A stretch of 64,000 nucleotides of DNA from Marsupella aquatica (lineage: Eukaryota; Marchantiophyta), in NCBI GenBank assembly GCA_973895155.1, contig OZ316898.1, positions 8,370,001-8,434,000 of the forward strand, written 5' to 3'. The position numbers were made by a program, and so were the translations under genes. Below the pieces are notes generated by a model. It saw nothing but the letters and a program-made list of their open reading frames with translations. It was not told the origin of the DNA and did not search any database. Within the stretch, counting starts at the first letter, position 1; the number at the start of each line of letters is the position of its first letter. Below, piece by piece: positions 60,384 to 64,000 of this stretch.

Positions 60384-61195
60384 TGGCGAGTCTGGTGATT
60401 AGGCAGGACTTCATGAAATATTACTTCACGACTTTCTTTGATCCTATCTGAGATAGAATCCCATAATCGCTAGGTTGAAGTATTTTCACAATACCCGACA
60501 AATACTAACTTACGGCTCTTCTGGTCAAGTTTCTTCCTGAACTGCTGGGGTACAAGAGTGTAGGCCTCACATCCAAACATTCTGAAATGTGAGATAGAAG
60601 GTTTCTTCCCTCACCAAGCTTCATAGCTTGTCTTTTCTTGGAGACTCCTGGTGGGTAGACGATTCAGTGTGTGTACAGCAATGTGAATTGCCTCTGCCCA
60701 TAATCGAATAGGAGTTCCAGATGCATACAACATACTTTGTGCACTCTCGATAATGGTACAATTGTCTCGCTCAACTCTCCCATTCTGCTCAGGTGAGGAT
60801 GGTGTTGTCACCTCATGAGTGATACCAACATCTTCAAGGTATTGAGAGAAAGATTTGCTCACGTATTCACCTCGGTCCCCTATCAGTGCGAAGTGTTTTG
60901 ATTTTTTGACCTATGTCTCTAAAGACCTGTTTTTCAAGCTTCTGAAAATAGGAAAAGACTTCTGACTTTTTCTTTATGAAATATACATAACGGTAACCGC
61001 TATGGTCGTCTTTAAAAAGGACATAATAACAGGCTCCACCCAAACTTCTAACACTCATTGGGCCGCATACATCTGAGTGAAAGAACTCACCAGCTTGCTT
61101 AGCACGTTCATGAGAACTGGGGTTTGGGAATATACGGCGGTGTTGTTTCCCAAGTACACATCCTTCACAAAATGGATCAGCAGGCTCTTTGTGAT
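60384..61195 (-). pseudogene. Ty1/copia pol, integrase part
   Basis: Minus-strand relic of a copia integrase. The zinc-binding tail (FCEGCVLGKQHRR, about 61160-61125), the core Asp in FHSDVCGPM (about 61070), the second Asp in LRTDRG (about 60875, followed by a frame break) and the Glu of SPEQNGRVER (about 60775) are visible. WAEAIHIAVHTLNRLPT (about 60680) and FGCEAYTLVP (about 60570) follow. Damage includes a frameshift near 60865 and stops near 60613 and 60470. The sequence ends at the large transposon's right border. Its missing RT-RNase H half begins at 43682 on the other side. Confidence 0.85.
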
Positions 61196-61670
61196 GCCGC
61201 CGGTACGGCGAGTAATGAGTAATTCAGTCTAGACCGCGCTTAGCATGCGTGTTAGGGGTATCTTAGACCGCTATTATTAGCATAATGACAGTATTTAGGT
61301 AACCATTATGAGTAGGAAATCATTAGTCAATAAGGGGAATTCATGTTCGGACTGGCGGCATGTTGCCATTCGCGCGCCCGGGTTGCGAGCGTGGAGGGGC
61401 CCCTCCCTCGGGTCAGTATAACGGACTTAGGGAAGCAGCCACTGACATGCGCTGACTCAGACCAGCGGAGTGGCCGGTACACTACAAGCGTGAACGGTTC
61501 AGCCTATAGGCAACAAGGAGACGTCGGGTGATCGACGAGCCCTCAAGGTATAAAAAGGGAGCCGACCCTTTGTAGTGCACCAGTCCATCAGTCCACGCGC
61601 CAACTTTGACCCCAGCTCGGGCCCCAGCTCTCTCATTCTCTTTTAGTCGCCACTGCTATCTCCTTTGAAT
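61190..61670 (+). mobile_element. Probable LTR/promoter region of a second retroelement
   Basis: GC content jumps at about 61190, where copia similarity ends. The first bases TGATGCCGCCGG could be an LTR start. TATAAAAAGGGAG at 61549 is followed by a gag-like coding region, the arrangement of an LTR with U3-R-U5. No primer-binding site or LTR end could be placed, and the other LTR would lie beyond the window. Confidence 0.45.
61549..61556 (+). promoter_or_regulatory. TATA box of the retroelement
   Basis: TATAAAAA in the context AAGGTATAAAAAGGGAGCCGACC, typical of plant retrotransposon LTR promoters. Confidence 0.6.
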
Positions 61671-61689
61671 GTCGCACACGATCCTCTCC

Positions 61690-62726
61690 AGTTCGGCCAT
61701 TTGATTCTGGACGCAGTTCTTATCTATCGGAAGACACTTGGCCGACTCATTGAAACACGCCAACCTGCGCCGATACAAAATCAAACGCGAGTACGAGAGA
61801 GCCATCCGCTTAGCAGGATGACACCACTATATCCTTAACTTTGACTACCCATCTCAGAGCGAGCTTTACCGACCAGCAGAGGTATCTGGGTACTTCTTCA
61901 ACGGAGACAAATATATTGGTTTCTGGGAAGCATTGCTTCGGCTTCCGGATGAGGTCTTCAATATCCCGGGTACGATCGACTTGCAACGACATCACTTCGA
62001 CCACATCCCTGTTCAGGTTCGGGCTATCATCAACAACGAGTCCAACACTACCCGTTCGACAAGGCCATCTGCACTTGCTTCAGAGAACTTCTACCAGCAC
62101 CTGCAGAGCTTCATGGGAGCTAGACCCTCAACCGCCGGCGCCGGCCCAGTCAACCCATACCCGTACCCGCACCAACGTAGACTCAGGCTCAGCTTCAGTC
62201 TCAGCCTCAGCCTAGCCAACCCATACCGCCGATCGCCCCGCCAGTACAAGTACGCTCCGTCATCAACGCTGTGGACCTTAGCGACGACGACGAGGCTACC
62301 CCACCCTTGCTCAGGCGGCCTAGAGGAGCGAACACTTAAGGGGCCGACACTACATCGTCCCCTCCCCATGTCCGGACCCAAGGAGCGGCTCCAGCAGACA
62401 ACACGGTGATCATGGCCGCCCCGGGCCCAATACTAACGGCGGTAGCATTACCTATGGCCGATGAAGAGGATGGGGAGGTGTCACCCTCCCCGAGCCAGTC
62501 ACGGGGGAAGAAGAGGAAGGAACCCGCTGCTGCATCGGGGTTACCAATGGCCACGGTAGCCGCGACCAAGGTGACAATGCACCGCATGGGGGAAAACGTG
62601 CATAAAAACATCCTCCATCCCAAACATGCGGTGTACCTGAAAACTCAGGGATTCAAGCACCTCGCCTCTCTCCCTTGGAACACTTGCAGGTACTATGGGG
62701 AGGACATGATTCATCAAGAATTATGA
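61690..62726 (+). pseudogene. Decayed N-terminal part of a gag-like retroelement protein
   Basis: Coding-looking sequence in shifting frames. One block reads FFNGDKYIGFWEALLRLPDE with FNIPGTIDLQRHHFDHIPVQ (61890-62015). Next come a Pro-rich segment (62140-62230), an acidic stretch (DLSDDDEATPP, about 62275) and a Lys/Arg patch (RGKKRK, about 62510). In-frame stops occur near 61820 (TGA) and 62337 (TAA). The frame shifts again at about 62710, where it appears to pass into the open frame that follows. It is most likely the same protein as the next entry, in a non-functional copy. Confidence 0.5.
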
Positions 62727-62763
62727 CGATGCACGTCAACATACTCGGCTGCGGGGAAGGAAT

Positions 62764-64000
62764 ATGTCCCTCACGGAAGAACGACTCAAGATGATCTTTG
62801 GGTTACCTGAAGGTGACCACCGAGTCAAATCATGGGCTCCCGGGGGCAAGGGAGCCAAGTACCAATCCTCGAGTTTTCCCTCCGAGGGATCAGTGGACAA
62901 CGGGTTCGTGATGAGGACCTGCCTCATCCCCAAGATAGTTGAGCGACTGGAGTTCCAAAGGTACGCCCTCCACATGATGGAACCCCGGGGGGAGATCTCC
63001 GCTGCCCAGGTTATCCAGGTCGAGAACTATCGACCTAAGAAGTGGGCGTCGTACTTTGCTAAGAAATTCCATGAAGAGATGGAGCGGCGAAGAAAGACGC
63101 TATACATTGGCGGGAAGGCATATTTTGCTAGCCACATCGAGATCATTCTCAAGTGGTACGCTCGGTTTGATCGACAAACCCTTCCCCGTGTCAACATAAC
63201 AAAGCTGGTCCCAGCTAGGTGGGTTTTCCCGGCCTTGGAGAGACGGCCCCAACCCGAGGCCCGAAGTCCAGCGGCCACGCAGGCTTCACCCACCCCACCT
63301 CCACAAGTAGCTGTAGCCGTGGCCGAGGAGGTACCGGATGGGTCGGTAATCGCAACCATAGATGTGATCGACCAGGCCGGGCCAAGTATAGAAGTTGGGA
63401 TAGCGGAGGCCATACTTGAGCCCGGGTCTCCCAAAGACCCACCAGTGGCTATTCCGGAGGACCGGACATTGTTGCAGGAGGACACTCCAACCCCTTCCAA
63501 CACTCTGTCCCTAGGGCTGGATGTCACTGCCCTGGCCCCTGCGCGTGTTGACGTCTGCCCGTGCCCAACTCCGGACAGGCACAACCTGGACCACCCGGAA
63601 CTCTTCGTACCGGGTACATTTTTGAACGGGCTTCTAGGAGATTTCTCTCATCAAATTGCCCGGGATACCGGGGAGTTCATGGCCCGGAAGGTAGCCTATT
63701 TCTTCAATCAGGAGTTGGTTGTCACAATAAAGGCAGGTCGGGCCCAGTCAGAGGCCCTTCAGAGGATAGAGCAGTACCGGGTGGATTCCGTATACTTAAA
63801 GGACGAAGTTGCAGCTCAAGAGGCTGAGCTTCTGCAACTACGACCCAAAGTTGCAGCCACCGATGAGTTGTTAGCGAAGGCGCACGCCCTTACCGCCCTA
63901 GCCGAACAGGCCAAAGCTGGGAACGAGGCCGAGATTGCACGACTCCGGAACCAGATTGACAATTTGAAGAATCAAACTGTCATCTGGCAGAAAGACCTGG
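62764..64000 (+). CDS. Open gag-like frame running off the window edge
   Basis: From ATG at 62764 the frame is open for 412 codons to the window end, longer than almost any other uninterrupted frame here. The start has MSLTEERLKMIFGLPEG, which recalls the GR-x-LTEE-x-LP segment near the N-terminal domain of plant retroelement or mobile-domain proteins. A basic KKWASYFAKKF region, a Pro/Ala-rich linker (about residues 170-270) and a long C-terminal coiled coil (about 330-412, with AQEAELLQLRPKV and EIARLRNQIDNLKNQ) follow. The same frame extends upstream without a Met to a TGA at 62707-62709, so the true start is probably in the broken part before it. No zinc knuckle, protease or RT lies within the window. 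The precise family is unknown. Confidence 0.55.
   Translation, partial: MSLTEERLKMIFGLPEGDHRVKSWAPGGKGAKYQSSSFPSEGSVDNGFVMRTCLIPKIVERLEFQRYALHMMEPRGEISAAQVIQVENYRPKKWASYFAKKFHEEMERRRKTLYIGGKAYFASHIEIILKWYARFDRQTLPRVNITKLVPARWVFPALERRPQPEARSPAATQASPTPPPQVAVAVAEEVPDGSVIATIDVIDQAGPSIEVGIAEAILEPGSPKDPPVAIPEDRTLLQEDTPTPSNTLSLGLDVTALAPARVDVCPCPTPDRHNLDHPELFVPGTFLNGLLGDFSHQIARDTGEFMARKVAYFFNQELVVTIKAGRAQSEALQRIEQYRVDSVYLKDEVAAQEAELLQLRPKVAATDELLAKAHALTALAEQAKAGNEAEIARLRNQIDNLKNQTVIWQKDL

Noticed and set aside
41740-61195. Treating the two copia fragments as unrelated insertions
   Set aside because: Same strand, complementary parts in the correct order, and breakpoints coincide with an inverted repeat and TGGC duplication, which favours one split element.

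Overview
The window looks like nuclear DNA of a land plant. It holds a plastid-targeted Rubisco activase, a LEA_2 membrane protein, a plant receptor-like kinase, a putative plastid membrane protein and a PsbP-domain relic, all with GT-AG introns, set among LTR retrotransposon debris and minisatellites. I cannot fix the lineage more precisely from sequence alone. Coordinates of spliced genes come from hand-matched splice sites and reading phases.

Layout: 1-1435 is the 5' end of a minus-strand LTR retrotransposon (LTR, tRNA-Met-type primer site). 5994-8714 (minus) is Rubisco activase in six exons, including the two-cysteine redox tail. 14549-16161 (minus) is a three-exon LEA_2 protein; upstream of it lies a broken copy of another gene's first exon. 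17.8-25.2 kb is AT-rich minisatellite territory with one clear solo LTR. 27177-30433 (minus) is a five-exon putative plastid membrane protein. 33671-35130 (minus) is a PsbP-domain pseudogene with several indels. 37301-38611 (plus) is a receptor-like kinase without an ectodomain.

The right third is a nest of mobile elements. A minus-strand Ty1/copia relic (3' LTR 41285-41739, RT-RNase H to about 43.68 kb, integrase at 60.38-61.2 kb) is split exactly in two by a 16.7 kb segment (43687-60383). That segment is bounded by an 18 bp inverted repeat with one mismatch and a 4 bp direct repeat TGGC. It carries two convergent spliced genes: a DDE-transposase-like protein (47930-51229) and an 801-residue RING-finger protein (54922-57497). 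I read it as a large, two-gene DNA transposon whose superfamily I cannot name, and it is the most unusual object here. The transposase has an in-frame TAG followed by 67 more open codons, so this copy may be recently disabled.

From about 61.2 kb to the end, GC-rich sequence with a TATA box and a decayed coiled-coil gag-like reading frame (an open frame runs off the edge at 64000) looks like a second retroelement inserted into the same copia relic.
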